Source of the DNA: JBAZTO01 sp041661865
Lineage (GTDB): Bacteria > Planctomycetota > Phycisphaerae > SM23-33
NCBI GenBank assembly: GCA_041661865.1
Contig: JBAZTO010000007.1
Coordinates: 1 to 64,000 of the forward strand
DNA: 64,000 nucleotides
Direction: 5' to 3'
In this document: one piece after another, positions 1 through 8,810 of the stretch
How the letters are laid out: every line of letters starts with the position of its first letter
How positions within the stretch are numbered: the first letter of the stretch is position 1
The notes under the pieces: generated by a model
The model's database searches: none
Told to the model about the DNA's origin: nothing
The model's input: only the letters and a program-made list of their open reading frames with translations
Position numbers and translations under genes: made by a program

Positions 1-48
1 CTGACGCAATTCCTCCGGCTCAATCCCGACTTCCTTGTCCTGATCCAT
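1..48 (-). CDS. N-terminus of a gene cut by the window edge
   Basis: A minus-strand ATG (complement at 46-48) is preceded by a strong Shine-Dalgarno, GAGGAG, nine bases upstream. It opens a frame encoding MDQDKEVGIEPEELRQ, which runs off the left edge of the window. Only 16 residues are visible, all hydrophilic, with no signal peptide. The product cannot be named. It follows the gene at 136-522 on the same strand and may share its transcript. Confidence 0.55.
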   Translation of the reverse strand, partial: MDQDKEVGIEPEELRQ

Positions 49-135
49 CGTTGTCTCCTCATGTGGATTGTCAATATGAGAAGATATTCCGATTATTCCG
101 AAAGCGCCAGAAGAATTTGTCACACCCACGGAGCT

Positions 136-522
136 TCAGAACAGCCAGCTGTGCGGCGTAGACTCACTCTTGGCGAAGGGCTGTGCAACGGTGCTGTCAG
201 AGGCGTCCGTATCGGCAACGACGGCTTCGGCTTCCAGTTCCTTCTGGTAGGCCATCTCCTCTTGGGCCGTCGGCTCATCCACGTAGGTCGTTGCGGCTAT
301 TGTGCTCTTGTCGCCGGCCACGGCGGCGGGCGCCGCGGGGCGTGAGAGACTGCGGAAGTACTTCTCGAACCTTCGGGAATCGCCCGACAGCCGAGGCTGC
401 TTGGCCCAGCGAAGGTGGCCCAGGTACTCACGCAGCGCGTCATCATCAAACTGCGCGAGGAAGCCGGCATGGGCGGTGTTGTTCTTCGTGAGAATCTCGT
501 CAATGAGTTGTCGCTTGGTCAT
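136..522 (-). CDS. Small hypothetical protein with an acidic, probably disordered tail
   Basis: The frame encodes 128 residues. The first 50 (MTKRQLIDEILTKNNTAHAGF...) look like a compact helical unit whose basic start resembles a short nucleic-acid- or protein-binding module. The rest is rich in Ala, Glu, Thr and Asp and looks unstructured. There is no signal peptide or membrane segment. The start is supported by a purine-rich stretch (GGGAAG, complement of 527-532) just upstream of the ATG. It lies 87 bases before the partial gene at the left edge, in the same direction. I do not recognise a characterised family. Confidence 0.6.
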   Translation of the reverse strand: MTKRQLIDEILTKNNTAHAGFLAQFDDDALREYLGHLRWAKQPRLSGDSRRFEKYFRSLSRPAAPAAVAGDKSTIAATTYVDEPTAQEEMAYQKELEAEAVVADTDASDSTVAQPFAKSESTPHSWLF

Positions 523-700
523 AGAACTTCCCTACTGGAGTAATGGGCAGGCGTTGCGAGCGTCCTGCACAAGGATGTTATCGGCGCCGAATTGCCGAAA
601 ACTTTAGGCCAAGGCGGAGGGCAGTCAGTTTTGTGGCAATTGGGGGGCGCAAACTCTATACTCTACACCTGTTGCCCAATAAGAATGGGTGGAGTGCATT

Positions 701-1537
701 ATGCAGAATTGGATCGCTGACATAGAGTTTGAGAAGTTTTCGCCGCTGGCCCGGGCCAGCAAGACGCTGCTGATCAACCCCTTCGCCAACTACGCGCCCA
801 GCGGTATGTTGCGTTGGCTGCTGAAGATGACCCGCAGCGAACTGGCCGAGGCGAACTGGGCTGATCCGGGCGGCTGGCGGAGCATGGTCATCAGCTACGA
901 CGGCCGGCCCCGCCAGTGGGCCGACAAGCTGCTGGTGGGCAGCGGCACGATTCCCACGGCCTTGCGCAACCGCCGGGTGCTGGCGGCCCGGATCATCGCC
1001 AGGTTGATCGACCAGTGCCCGCGCCAACCGGCGGAGGTGCTGTGCGTGGGGGCCGGGCCGGGTCAGATCATCATGGACGCCCTCAGCCAGGCCCGGCTGG
1101 AGAGCCTGGCGACGTTGGTGGACCTCAGCGATGCCGCCCACGACCACGCCCGCTCGTCGGCCCGGAAGCGCGGGCTCGATGGCCGCCTAAAGTTCATCAA
1201 GGGCGACGTGTGCAACATCTCCAGCATGCTGGCGGGCTATCGCCCCGACATCGTCAAGATGATCGGCATTTGCGAGTACATTCCCGACGAGCCCCTGGTC
1301 GCCATCGTCAGGTCGCTGGCGGCGGTCATGCCGGCCGGGGCGCCGGTGGTGGCCAACAGCCTGTCGCGGTCCCACGGAACCGACCGCTTCTTCCGCCGAG
1401 TGTTCGGGCTGCACATGATTCACCGAAGCGATGTTCAGTTGCAGGCGATACTGGCCACGGCCGGGTTTGGATCGTTCTTCTCGGTACCCGAGCCGCTGAA
1501 GGTCTACGACGTCATCGTGGCACGCCGGCAAGGCTGA
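701..1537 (+). CDS. Class I SAM-dependent methyltransferase-like protein
   Basis: The protein has 278 residues and shows a Rossmann-type SAM-binding motif I, VLCVGAGPGQ, followed by an acidic end of strand beta-2 (LVDLSD) and a motif like GDVCNI. This is the layout of class I methyltransferases. The substrate cannot be read from sequence. The ATG at 701 was chosen over the GTG at 689 because GGGTGGAG sits seven bases before it. The gene ends 27 bases before the LarA-like gene, so the two are probably cotranscribed and may act on the same small molecule (inference). A possible -10 box, TATACT, lies at 657-662 without a convincing -35. Confidence 0.75.
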   Translation: MQNWIADIEFEKFSPLARASKTLLINPFANYAPSGMLRWLLKMTRSELAEANWADPGGWRSMVISYDGRPRQWADKLLVGSGTIPTALRNRRVLAARIIARLIDQCPRQPAEVLCVGAGPGQIIMDALSQARLESLATLVDLSDAAHDHARSSARKRGLDGRLKFIKGDVCNISSMLAGYRPDIVKMIGICEYIPDEPLVAIVRSLAAVMPAGAPVVANSLSRSHGTDRFFRRVFGLHMIHRSDVQLQAILATAGFGSFFSVPEPLKVYDVIVARRQG

Positions 1538-1564
1538 GCCCTCCGCCGACGCGAAAGGAAATCG

Positions 1565-2914
1565 ATGCCCGAATTATCACTGCCGTGGGGAAAGCAGGAA
1601 CTGAAAGTCACGCTGCCGGAGCACTGGAAGCTCCAGCAGGTGGCCCGCTCTTCGCTGCCCGCCGCGGGCGAGGATTGGCCCCAGCGCATGGCCGCCGCCC
1701 TGGGCCAGCCCACCGGCGAGTTGAGCCTTGCCCAACTCCTGGCCGCGCGGCGAAACGGGCGGATCGTGCTGGTGGTGGAGGACATGACCCGTCACAGCCC
1801 GCTGCCGGCGATCCTCGACGTGGTCATGCGGGAAGTGGAGCACGCACGGGTTCCCAGCGATCAGGTCGAGATCGTCATTGCCGCGGGCATGCACCTGCCG
1901 CTGACGGCGGAACAGGCGGCAACCAAGCTCGGGCCCTACGCAAGCTCGCTTCGCTGGCGGTGCAACCCCTGGCAGGATCCATCCCAGTATGTCCATGTCG
2001 GCGACGTCGATGCGATGCCTGTTCTGATCGATCGCGGCGTGGCGGAGGCGGATCTGCGGATTATCATCTCGTCGGTCAGCCCGCACATGCAGGCGGGTTT
2101 CGGCGGCGGGTACAAGATGTTCACCCCCGGCTGCGCGTCGATCCAGACGATTCGGGCGTTGCACCAGCTTGGCCTGGGCGACAAGGCCGAGCAGAGGGTC
2201 GGCACCGACTCGGCGCACAATGCGATGCGTCAGGCCATCGACCGGGCGGGTGTGCTGGTCGACGCCCACAAGGGCAAGAGCTTCGCCATCCAGTATGTTC
2301 TGGACGAGGCGGACCTGCCCTCGCTCATGGCGGCCGGCGACGTGCAATCGGCCCAGCAGATGCTGGCCAAGCGATGCAATGTCGCCTGCGGGGTGGTGGT
2401 GGAAACACCGGCCGACGTGGTGGTGGTCGATGCCCATCCTCGCGATTATGATCTTTGGCAGTCCTTCAAGTGCATCGCCAACACGATTTGGGCGGCCCGA
2501 CCCAACGGCGTGATTATCTGCCTGACCCGCTGCGAGGCGGGGGCCGAGGGAATGAAGTTGCCGCGATGGACCCTCAGCGGGACATGGGCCAGGAGACTGG
2601 TCCGGCTCTTCGGCGGCACGAGGCTGGCCGCCCTGGTCAATCGCCTGGCGCCCAGCCTGGCCAGCGATGCGTCGTTCTTCATCCGCATTGCCCTTCAAAC
2701 GATCCATCGCAACACGGTGCTGATGGTTTCCCCGACGCTAGCGGCGATGGAAAAGCCTTTCCCCGGCCTGAGCGTTTACGCCACCTTCGAGGAGGCTGTG
2801 CAGGCGGCCACCCGTATCCTGGGCAGATCACCCCAGCGCGTCATCGCCTTCCCCAGCGGCGGGACGACCTTCCCCATACTCGCCGCCACACCCGCCCGAT
2901 CCACCCAAGAGTAA
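1565..2914 (+). CDS. LarA-family (DUF2088) nickel-pincer-dependent racemase/epimerase-like protein
   Basis: The protein has 449 residues. LarA enzymes racemise or epimerise 2-hydroxy acids using a nickel-pincer nucleotide cofactor. The family signatures are present at the same numbering as lactate racemase: AAGMHLPLT with His110 (counterpart of His108), SPHMQAGFGGGYK with His174 and the cofactor-linking Lys184, and His200 in ALHQLG. The N-terminal VEDMTRHSP matches the family's DxTRP-like segment. None of the cofactor-synthesis genes larB, larC or larE lies in the window, so the cofactor would have to come from elsewhere. The substrate is unknown; LarA homologues act on many hydroxy acids. 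The ATG at 1565 follows GAAAGGAAATCG, a good ribosome site. Confidence 0.85.
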   Translation: MPELSLPWGKQELKVTLPEHWKLQQVARSSLPAAGEDWPQRMAAALGQPTGELSLAQLLAARRNGRIVLVVEDMTRHSPLPAILDVVMREVEHARVPSDQVEIVIAAGMHLPLTAEQAATKLGPYASSLRWRCNPWQDPSQYVHVGDVDAMPVLIDRGVAEADLRIIISSVSPHMQAGFGGGYKMFTPGCASIQTIRALHQLGLGDKAEQRVGTDSAHNAMRQAIDRAGVLVDAHKGKSFAIQYVLDEADLPSLMAAGDVQSAQQMLAKRCNVACGVVVETPADVVVVDAHPRDYDLWQSFKCIANTIWAARPNGVIICLTRCEAGAEGMKLPRWTLSGTWARRLVRLFGGTRLAALVNRLAPSLASDASFFIRIALQTIHRNTVLMVSPTLAAMEKPFPGLSVYATFEEAVQAATRILGRSPQRVIAFPSGGTTFPILAATPARSTQE

Positions 2915-3431
2915 CGGGTCCGTATTGCCTGTAAGTGGCATCAAGTCCAACGGTAAAATGATTCCAGCCGTCTTCTCTGGATCGGATCGCTCCCGCGCAG
3001 ATACACAAATGACTTAAGTCGTCTCGGTTTCTGCATAATTACGCAAGTTTTTGCGCAATAAGTTTATTTTCGTGAAATACAATCGAATATTTTTGTAGCT
3101 TTTGCCAACCGAGCTATACTGACCATGCTTGAGATACGGCTATTGTGCCTATCTTGCTTTTTGCACGTCCGTAGCCATGGGTTGTTTAGTCCGAGGTCGT
3201 CGTAGTTCGCGGACTTTGGGCAGGTGGAAGGCTGTCCTGTCCGTAGATCGCTGTCTTGTTCTATTCGTGAAAGTTTAAACAGGACGACAGACGCCTCGAT
3301 GTCTCGCTGTTTCCCTGAAAGTTTTTTATCCTGTTTGGAGAATCTGCGTTTTGTATCAATGTCTGCATCCTCCCCGGCCGCGTGGGCCCAGAGGCGAATC
3401 CTTAAGGGCACAATCGCAAAGGAGATTAACG
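2915..3431 (+). other. Intergenic leader before the pectate lyase gene
   Basis: This stretch of about 520 bases is markedly more AT-rich between about 3010 and 3110 than its surroundings (runs such as TTTTTGCGCAATAAGTTTATTTT). It precedes a secreted enzyme gene and probably carries its promoter and a long 5' leader. The ribosome site AAAGGAG at 3418-3424 serves the ATG at 3432. The open frames here on either strand lack ribosome sites and family resemblance, so I call no gene. I could not match a known riboswitch. Confidence 0.4.
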
Positions 3432-4802
3432 ATGGCCAACAAAGGATCAATCAAGTTTGTGGTAGCTGCGACAGTAATTGTCTTAGTGTGTACGTCGATG
3501 TCGATGGCATTGGATCGAGCCTTTCCCGGGGCCGAAGGCTATGGCGCCTTTGCCACGGGCGGACGCGGCGGCAGCGTCTACCATGTGACGAACCTAAATG
3601 ATGGCGGTAGCGGTTCACTGCGTAACGGTTGCTGGGGCAACAACGTTACGATTGTCTTTGACATTGGCGGGACCATCCCTCTGGCCAGCACCCTCTGGGT
3701 CGACAGCATGACCGGTGTGACCATCGCCGGACAGACGGCCCCCAGCGACAGCGGCGGCATTTGTGTCAAGAACTACAAGGTACGCCCCGGCACGGCAACC
3801 AGTGGACTGGTCATGCGGTACATTCGCATCCGCCCCGGCTATGGGCCTGACGGCAACAACCAGACCGTGGATGGCCTGGATATGCGATGCACTAACACGA
3901 TCATCGACCACGTCTCGGCTTCGTGGGGCACTGACGAGTGCCTCTCCTCCCAGGGTACCAACATCACCGTCCAGTGGTGCATCATCAGCGAGGGCATCAA
4001 CCGCGCCACGCACGGCTACGGTTCGTTGATTGCGCCGCAGGCCAATGGGGCCCGGCATAGCTGGCACCACAACCTCTATGCCCACCATCTGGGCCGCACG
4101 CCTCGCTTCGGCGCCCAGAATGGCGCCAACGACTTCCTGGCCGAGTACGTCAACAACGTGACCTACAACTGGGGCACCAGCGCTGACTGGGGCACCTGGG
4201 GCTGCGTGGGCGCGGAATACCTCAACACCAACTGGGTCAAGAACTATGCCATCGCCGGCCCCAACACGGGAGCCGCTTCCTACTGCAACACCGTAATGAA
4301 CACCAGCGCCAGCGGCGCCACCTGCAAGGTCTATCATACCGGCAACCTGATCGACAGGGACAAGGCCACTGACCACGACGGCGTCGCCGTGATCAACACC
4401 AACTTCAAGGGCGGCAGAGTGATTCAGGCCAGCCGCTATGCGGTCGATGCCAACTACGCCATCACCGAGTCAGACGCCAACACGGCCTACCAGGCGGTGC
4501 TGGCTGGCGCGGGCGCGACCCTTCCGGCGCGTGACAGCCGTGATACGTATGTCGTGAACAGCGTCATCAACCGCAACCGCGCCATCATCACCACCACGCC
4601 CGCCTATCCGAGCCTGGCGGCGGGCACAGCCCCGACCGACACGGATGCTGACGGCATGCCGGACAGTTGGGAGACCTGGTACGGCACCAACCCCAATACC
4701 GCCGACAATAACGGCGACCTGGATGCAAACGACGCGTACACCAACCTCGAGCGGTATCTACAGTACCGCGTGGACGCCAACAGTGTTACGCCGGGCCACT
4801 AA
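3432..4802 (+). CDS. Secreted pectate lyase-like protein (PL1-type beta-helix) with calcium-binding-type tail
   Basis: The product has 456 residues. A signal peptide (MANKGSIKFVVAATVIVLV...) is followed by AFPGAEGYGAFATGGRGG, the usual opening of planctomycete and Bacteroidetes pectate lyases, and a right-handed parallel beta-helix. The segment IIDHVSASWGTDE and the RTPRFG segment after HNLYAHHLG fit the PL1 active-site region, where an arginine acts as catalytic base. The last 55 residues hold DTDADGMPDSWE, a thrombospondin-type-3 or EF-hand-like calcium motif common at the ends of such enzymes. Start chosen at 3432 because AAAGGAG lies just upstream and it puts the signal peptide first. It is followed by a strong terminator, so it is a single-gene unit downstream. 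Expected role: eliminative cleavage of pectic polysaccharide outside the cell or in the periplasm. Confidence 0.88.
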   Translation: MANKGSIKFVVAATVIVLVCTSMSMALDRAFPGAEGYGAFATGGRGGSVYHVTNLNDGGSGSLRNGCWGNNVTIVFDIGGTIPLASTLWVDSMTGVTIAGQTAPSDSGGICVKNYKVRPGTATSGLVMRYIRIRPGYGPDGNNQTVDGLDMRCTNTIIDHVSASWGTDECLSSQGTNITVQWCIISEGINRATHGYGSLIAPQANGARHSWHHNLYAHHLGRTPRFGAQNGANDFLAEYVNNVTYNWGTSADWGTWGCVGAEYLNTNWVKNYAIAGPNTGAASYCNTVMNTSASGATCKVYHTGNLIDRDKATDHDGVAVINTNFKGGRVIQASRYAVDANYAITESDANTAYQAVLAGAGATLPARDSRDTYVVNSVINRNRAIITTTPAYPSLAAGTAPTDTDADGMPDSWETWYGTNPNTADNNGDLDANDAYTNLERYLQYRVDANSVTPGH

Positions 4803-4841
4803 GCCGGGCGAGATACCAGTAGCAAGCATTTGACGTAATCC

Positions 4842-4883
4842 AACTGGAGCCGAGGCACTCGCCTCGGTTCCAGTTGTTTTTTT
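4842..4883 (+). terminator. Rho-independent terminator of the pectate lyase gene
   Basis: AACTGGAGCCGAGGC (4842-4856) pairs with GCCTCGGTTCCAGTT (4861-4875) across a four-base loop, giving 15 base pairs with one G-U. Seven T residues follow at 4877-4883. This is a textbook intrinsic terminator 39 bases past the stop codon. Confidence 0.93.
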
Positions 4884-4968
4884 GCGGGGAACCCCGCGGC
4901 TTGGTGGAAGGGGCGGACATGTGCTAGACTGGGAACCTGTCGGTTCCAACAAGATTGTGTGTAAGCCA

Positions 4969-6222
4969 ATGACTACCGCGATTGAGCCCTTCAACATCAT
5001 GGCCAAGCCGGTGTGCGGCGTGTGCAACCTCGCCTGCCGCTACTGCTACTACATCGACAAGCCGGCCCAGTTGTATCCCGGCGTGGCCAACCCGCGGATG
5101 AGCGACGAGGTGCTGGAGTCTTACACCCGCCAGTATATGGAGGCCATGCCGCGGGAGTGCACCTTCGGCTGGCAGGGGGGCGAGCCGCTGCTGGCGGGCA
5201 AGGCTTTCTTTGCCCGGGCGATGGAGTTGCAGAACAAGTACCGCCGGCCCGGCCAGGGGGTGGCCAACGCCCTCCAGACCAACGGCACGCTGGTGGACGA
5301 GGAGTGGGCCTCGTTCCTGGCGGACAACAAGTTCCTGGTGGGCATCAGCCTGGACGGTCCGCCGCAGTGGCACGATTCCTTCCGGCGCGACGGGGCCGGG
5401 GGGCCGAGCTTCCACCGGGCCTGGGCGGGCCTGGAACTGCTGGCCAGGCACGGGGCGGAGTTCAACGTCCTGGTCACGCTCAACAGCATCAACGCCCCGC
5501 ATGCCGGCGACATCTACCGCTATTTCGTCAATCGCGGCATCCGCTACCTGCAGTTCATCCCGATCCTCGAACGCACCGCCGATGACCAGCCGACCGACTT
5601 TTCCTGCACGGGCGAGCAGTTCGGGCGGCTGATGATCGACGTCTTCGACCTCTGGGCGGCGCGGGACGTGGGCAAGGTCTCCGAGCGGCTGATCGACTGC
5701 GTCCTGCACACGATCATCTATGGCCGATCGTCGATGTGCTGCCACGCCAAGAGCTGCGCCAACGCGTACGTGCTGGAGTGGAACGGCGACCTGTACGCCT
5801 GCGACCACTTCGTCTACCGGCAGTGGCGGGTGGGCAATATCCAGCAGGAGGGCCTGGCCCAACTGCTGGCGAGCGAGAAGCTCCGGGAGTTTTCGCTGAT
5901 GAAGCGCGAGCTGCCGGCGCTCTGTCGCGATTGCGAGTTCCTGGCCTACTGCAACGGCGGCTGCCCCAAGCACCACCGCCCGATCGGAACCGATCCGGCG
6001 CGGGTCAACCATTTCTGCGAAGGCTACAAGACGTTCTTCCGCCATGCCCTGCCGGAGCTGAAGCGCGTGGCGGAGTACGTCAAGTTCGGCCGCCTTCCGC
6101 CGGCCAAGACAGCCGGCCCGGAAGGGGCCAGGCCCGTCGGCGGCGCGGTCGGTCGGAACGAGCCCTGTTCCTGTGGTTCAGGGCGGAAATACAAGAATTG
6201 CTGCGGAAGAGGAAAGATCTGA
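4969..6222 (+). CDS. Radical SAM anaerobic sulfatase-maturating enzyme-like protein with C-terminal SEC-C motif
   Basis: The product has 417 residues. The radical SAM cluster motif CNLACRYC (Cys19, 23, 26) is followed by YY and by GWQGGEPLLAG, as in anSME proteins, which convert a Cys or Ser of sulfatases to formylglycine. C-terminal auxiliary-cluster cysteines (SPASM type) include YACDHF and CRDCEFLAYCNGGCPKHH. The last 22 residues, NEPCSCGSGRKYKNCC plus a short tail, form a SEC-C zinc motif, an add-on best known from SecA. No sulfatase gene lies nearby, so the client is encoded elsewhere or may be the next gene's product (inference). The start at 4969 is chosen by homology because no clear ribosome site is visible. 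One base separates its stop from the next start. Confidence 0.85.
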   Translation: MTTAIEPFNIMAKPVCGVCNLACRYCYYIDKPAQLYPGVANPRMSDEVLESYTRQYMEAMPRECTFGWQGGEPLLAGKAFFARAMELQNKYRRPGQGVANALQTNGTLVDEEWASFLADNKFLVGISLDGPPQWHDSFRRDGAGGPSFHRAWAGLELLARHGAEFNVLVTLNSINAPHAGDIYRYFVNRGIRYLQFIPILERTADDQPTDFSCTGEQFGRLMIDVFDLWAARDVGKVSERLIDCVLHTIIYGRSSMCCHAKSCANAYVLEWNGDLYACDHFVYRQWRVGNIQQEGLAQLLASEKLREFSLMKRELPALCRDCEFLAYCNGGCPKHHRPIGTDPARVNHFCEGYKTFFRHALPELKRVAEYVKFGRLPPAKTAGPEGARPVGGAVGRNEPCSCGSGRKYKNCCGRGKI

Positions 6223-6223
6223 C

Positions 6224-8722
6224 ATGAATGGAATCGCGGTATGTGGGGTGGCGGCGGCCTTGTGGATGATGACTGCGCCGGGCCGGGCCCAGGGAGGCGC
6301 CAGGGAATCTCTGCCGGCCAGCCCGATCGACCGATGCGTCCCCGCCGTCGGCGACTACACGTACTTCTGGTGGGAAAACGGCTTCCCCTTCTATTACGCC
6401 TGCGGCAAGCGGACCAACAACGACCGGCCGCAGGTCATCTGCTTCCAGACCGGGCGATTTGGCCTGAGCCTCGACGCCCAGAAGTTGCAGATCCTCCACT
6501 TCGGCCCCATCGCACAGGCGATTTCCTACGAGCAGGCAGCCCGGCATGATGCCGCCGCATTGGAGGCGCTGGCCCCGGCGGAGCTGAGCTTGACGATTCA
6601 GTCCGGCGCCAGGCGTTACACATGCACATCGGCGGCGGCAGACCAGGCTGACGCCAAGGAGTTCCCCGTTCGCGTCATCGACAGCGGCCGGTGGTTCCAG
6701 CGCGTGGATATCCAGCAACTGGTGTTCAAGGACGAGGCGGGCAACGTGGCGGATGTGAAAGGGCGGCTGGAGATTTCCGCCTGGCCCGACCGGCTGAACC
6801 TGTTGCTGGAGGTCATCCCGAACGCCGAGATGGAGGCCGGTCCGATCGAGATCACCCTGCGGCAAGGTGGCAAGAGTTTCACCGGCAAGGCGCAGGGCGA
6901 TGGGCCAGCCGGGGTGGCGCAGCGGGCGTCGGTGGCGATCATGCCCGTGGAGAGGGTCGCCGCCCCCGATGAACCCCCGGCCGTGGAAGTGCTGGCCACG
7001 GACATCACCGCCCGAATCCCAGGCGCCGCCTCGCCATCCGCTGCCGCCATTCAGCCCGTCACGGCCGCTTCGAGTGTGCCCGTGCGATACGACGCGGAGT
7101 ACGGCTACTACTGCCTGGAACTGCCCAAGCAGGACGATCGCGACGGTTATGCCCGGGTGAAGCTCTCGCTGTCGAATGACAGCGACGGCGACCGCACGGT
7201 GAGGCTGTTGTTCAACCAGGATGTCGTTTCCCACAACACTGGCCTGACGCCGATCCTTCGTGACGAGGCGGGCCATCCCACCGGCATTCCGGTGCAGATT
7301 TCCAAGAACTGGCACGGCAGGCAGACGACGATATGGGCCGGCAATTGGCTGCATGCATTCACGAGCGTCTATCTGCCTGCTCACAGCCGGCTGGACTGCG
7401 AGCTGACCGTCGCGTATGCCCACTGGGGGACGTTGCCGGCTGCCTCGCACGCGCAACTGTGCCTGATCGGCTGGGGCATTAACGGTTTCTGGGACCAGGC
7501 GGCCATCGGGAGCTGGGGCGAGAGCATCTGCTACGAACCCGATCGCACCCAGCGGCGATGCATGATCGACGATATTCGTCCGATGATGGTTTACGGCATG
7601 CATGGAACCCAGTCCAAGTGGGCCTGGACCAACAATGTCGGGGGCGGGGACTTCCTGGTCTACCTCGACGCCAATGGCGTCTACCAGCCTCCCAGGGCCA
7701 CGCACATCAGCTACCTCGATTACGGCCCGAACCTTACGCGCGTTGTCTATTCGCAGACGACCGCCGACGGCCGCATCGCCTGCCGCGTGGAAGTTTCCAG
7801 CCCGCGATGCGATGACATGAATCGCGCCATCCATCGCTTCCGCTACGACGTGCTCAAGCCCACGCCCTTCAGCCGCCTGGCGTTCTACCAGCTTGGAGCC
7901 GACCACTACCTCGGCCACACGGTGGGCAAGATTTCTCGCGGCGATGCCAGCGGCATGAAAGAGGAGTGGGATAATCAGGAGCCCAACGATATCGGTTACC
8001 TGCGATCCGGCATCCCCTGCACGGGCGCCGAGCCGTGGTTCTCGCTGCACCAGGCGGTCAGGCCGGAAAAGACCATCAACCCCTGGGCCAATCGCGGCCT
8101 GGTGATCCGCTCGTGGAAGGCGCGGTTGGGCGGCAAGGATGCCGCTCCCTTCGCGGCCATATACAATTCGGGCGATTACAAGCAGTACGGTCCCGTCCTG
8201 GAGTTGTCCGCCCCCCCGGAAGTGAAGGAACTGTTGCCGGGCGACTTCGTCGAGGCGGAGGTGGAATTGCTGGTCGTGCCGCAGGTGGCGGAGGAATATT
8301 ACGGGCCCAACGAGAACTTCAGGGCCTCGCTGCTGACCGGCGCCGACACATGGCGACCGGTGCTGCGACAGGCGGCGGGCAACGACCTGGCAGTGGCCGT
8401 GAAGAAGGGCCGCCTCGTTTGCAGGTATCCCATCCAGATCGAGGCCGATGACAGCGGGCAGGCAGAGTTCGAGGTCACCGGCGGGGTCGGCTACGTGCCG
8501 GTCACCTTCAGCGGCCTGCGCCAATATCGCGGCATGGAGTTGTGGCAGGATGCCGGCGAGGGCTTGCGGAAGGTTGATCAGGCCCGCCTGGGCAACGACT
8601 TCTGGCAAACCGGCTACGACGCCGCGAGCAAGACGTGGCAGCGGACCTATAACGTCGGCCTCGATTCACCGAACGATGCGAGGCGAACAGTGCGGTTTGT
8701 GCTCAAGAGGCAGGCCGATTAA
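6224..8722 (+). CDS. Large secreted protein of unknown function coupled to the maturase gene
   Basis: The protein has 832 residues with a signal peptide (MNGIAVCGVAAALWMM..., cleavage probably near GRAQG). The body is rich in aromatic residues, beta-strand-like and without internal repeats I can define. Tryptophan-rich segments such as YFWWENGFPFYYACG and GWGINGFWDQ suggest carbohydrate binding (inference). I recognise no glycosidase or sulfatase signature: there is no CxPxR sulfatase motif and no obvious catalytic acid pair in a known context. ATG 6224 was chosen because GAGG lies upstream and it starts the signal peptide; it is one base past the maturase stop. The coupling suggests that its function is linked to that radical SAM enzyme or that the two share a polysaccharide-use regulon. 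Confidence 0.75.
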   Translation: MNGIAVCGVAAALWMMTAPGRAQGGARESLPASPIDRCVPAVGDYTYFWWENGFPFYYACGKRTNNDRPQVICFQTGRFGLSLDAQKLQILHFGPIAQAISYEQAARHDAAALEALAPAELSLTIQSGARRYTCTSAAADQADAKEFPVRVIDSGRWFQRVDIQQLVFKDEAGNVADVKGRLEISAWPDRLNLLLEVIPNAEMEAGPIEITLRQGGKSFTGKAQGDGPAGVAQRASVAIMPVERVAAPDEPPAVEVLATDITARIPGAASPSAAAIQPVTAASSVPVRYDAEYGYYCLELPKQDDRDGYARVKLSLSNDSDGDRTVRLLFNQDVVSHNTGLTPILRDEAGHPTGIPVQISKNWHGRQTTIWAGNWLHAFTSVYLPAHSRLDCELTVAYAHWGTLPAASHAQLCLIGWGINGFWDQAAIGSWGESICYEPDRTQRRCMIDDIRPMMVYGMHGTQSKWAWTNNVGGGDFLVYLDANGVYQPPRATHISYLDYGPNLTRVVYSQTTADGRIACRVEVSSPRCDDMNRAIHRFRYDVLKPTPFSRLAFYQLGADHYLGHTVGKISRGDASGMKEEWDNQEPNDIGYLRSGIPCTGAEPWFSLHQAVRPEKTINPWANRGLVIRSWKARLGGKDAAPFAAIYNSGDYKQYGPVLELSAPPEVKELLPGDFVEAEVELLVVPQVAEEYYGPNENFRASLLTGADTWRPVLRQAAGNDLAVAVKKGRLVCRYPIQIEADDSGQAEFEVTGGVGYVPVTFSGLRQYRGMELWQDAGEGLRKVDQARLGNDFWQTGYDAASKTWQRTYNVGLDSPNDARRTVRFVLKRQAD

Positions 8723-8729
8723 AAAAAGT

Positions 8730-8800
8730 AGCCGCGAATTACGCGAATGATGCGAACAGAAAGAAATTCCTCTTCGCGGTTCTTCGCGCGATTGGCGGCT
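8730..8800. repeat. Imperfect inverted-repeat element between convergent genes
   Basis: AGCCGCGAATTACGCGAA (8730-8747) and TTCGCGCGATTGGCGGCT (8783-8800) are imperfect inverted repeats matching at about 15 of 18 positions. They fill the gap between two convergent genes. The left arm recurs with one change at 28916-28933, so this is a dispersed family. It resembles the widespread type of element whose ends read like GCCACGAATTACACGAA in other genomes (recalled, not searched). It could act as a bidirectional terminator. Confidence 0.6.
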
Positions 8801-8810
8801 TGATGGGCCG

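Noticed and set aside
3064..3450. Minus-strand frame of 128 codons upstream of the pectate lyase
   Set aside because: It overlaps the pectate lyase start and ribosome site, has no Shine-Dalgarno of its own and resembles no family.
6080..8608. Antisense open frame of 842 codons opposite the secreted 832-residue protein
   Set aside because: The plus-strand frame has a signal peptide, ribosome site and coupling to the maturase gene; the antisense product has shadow-type composition.
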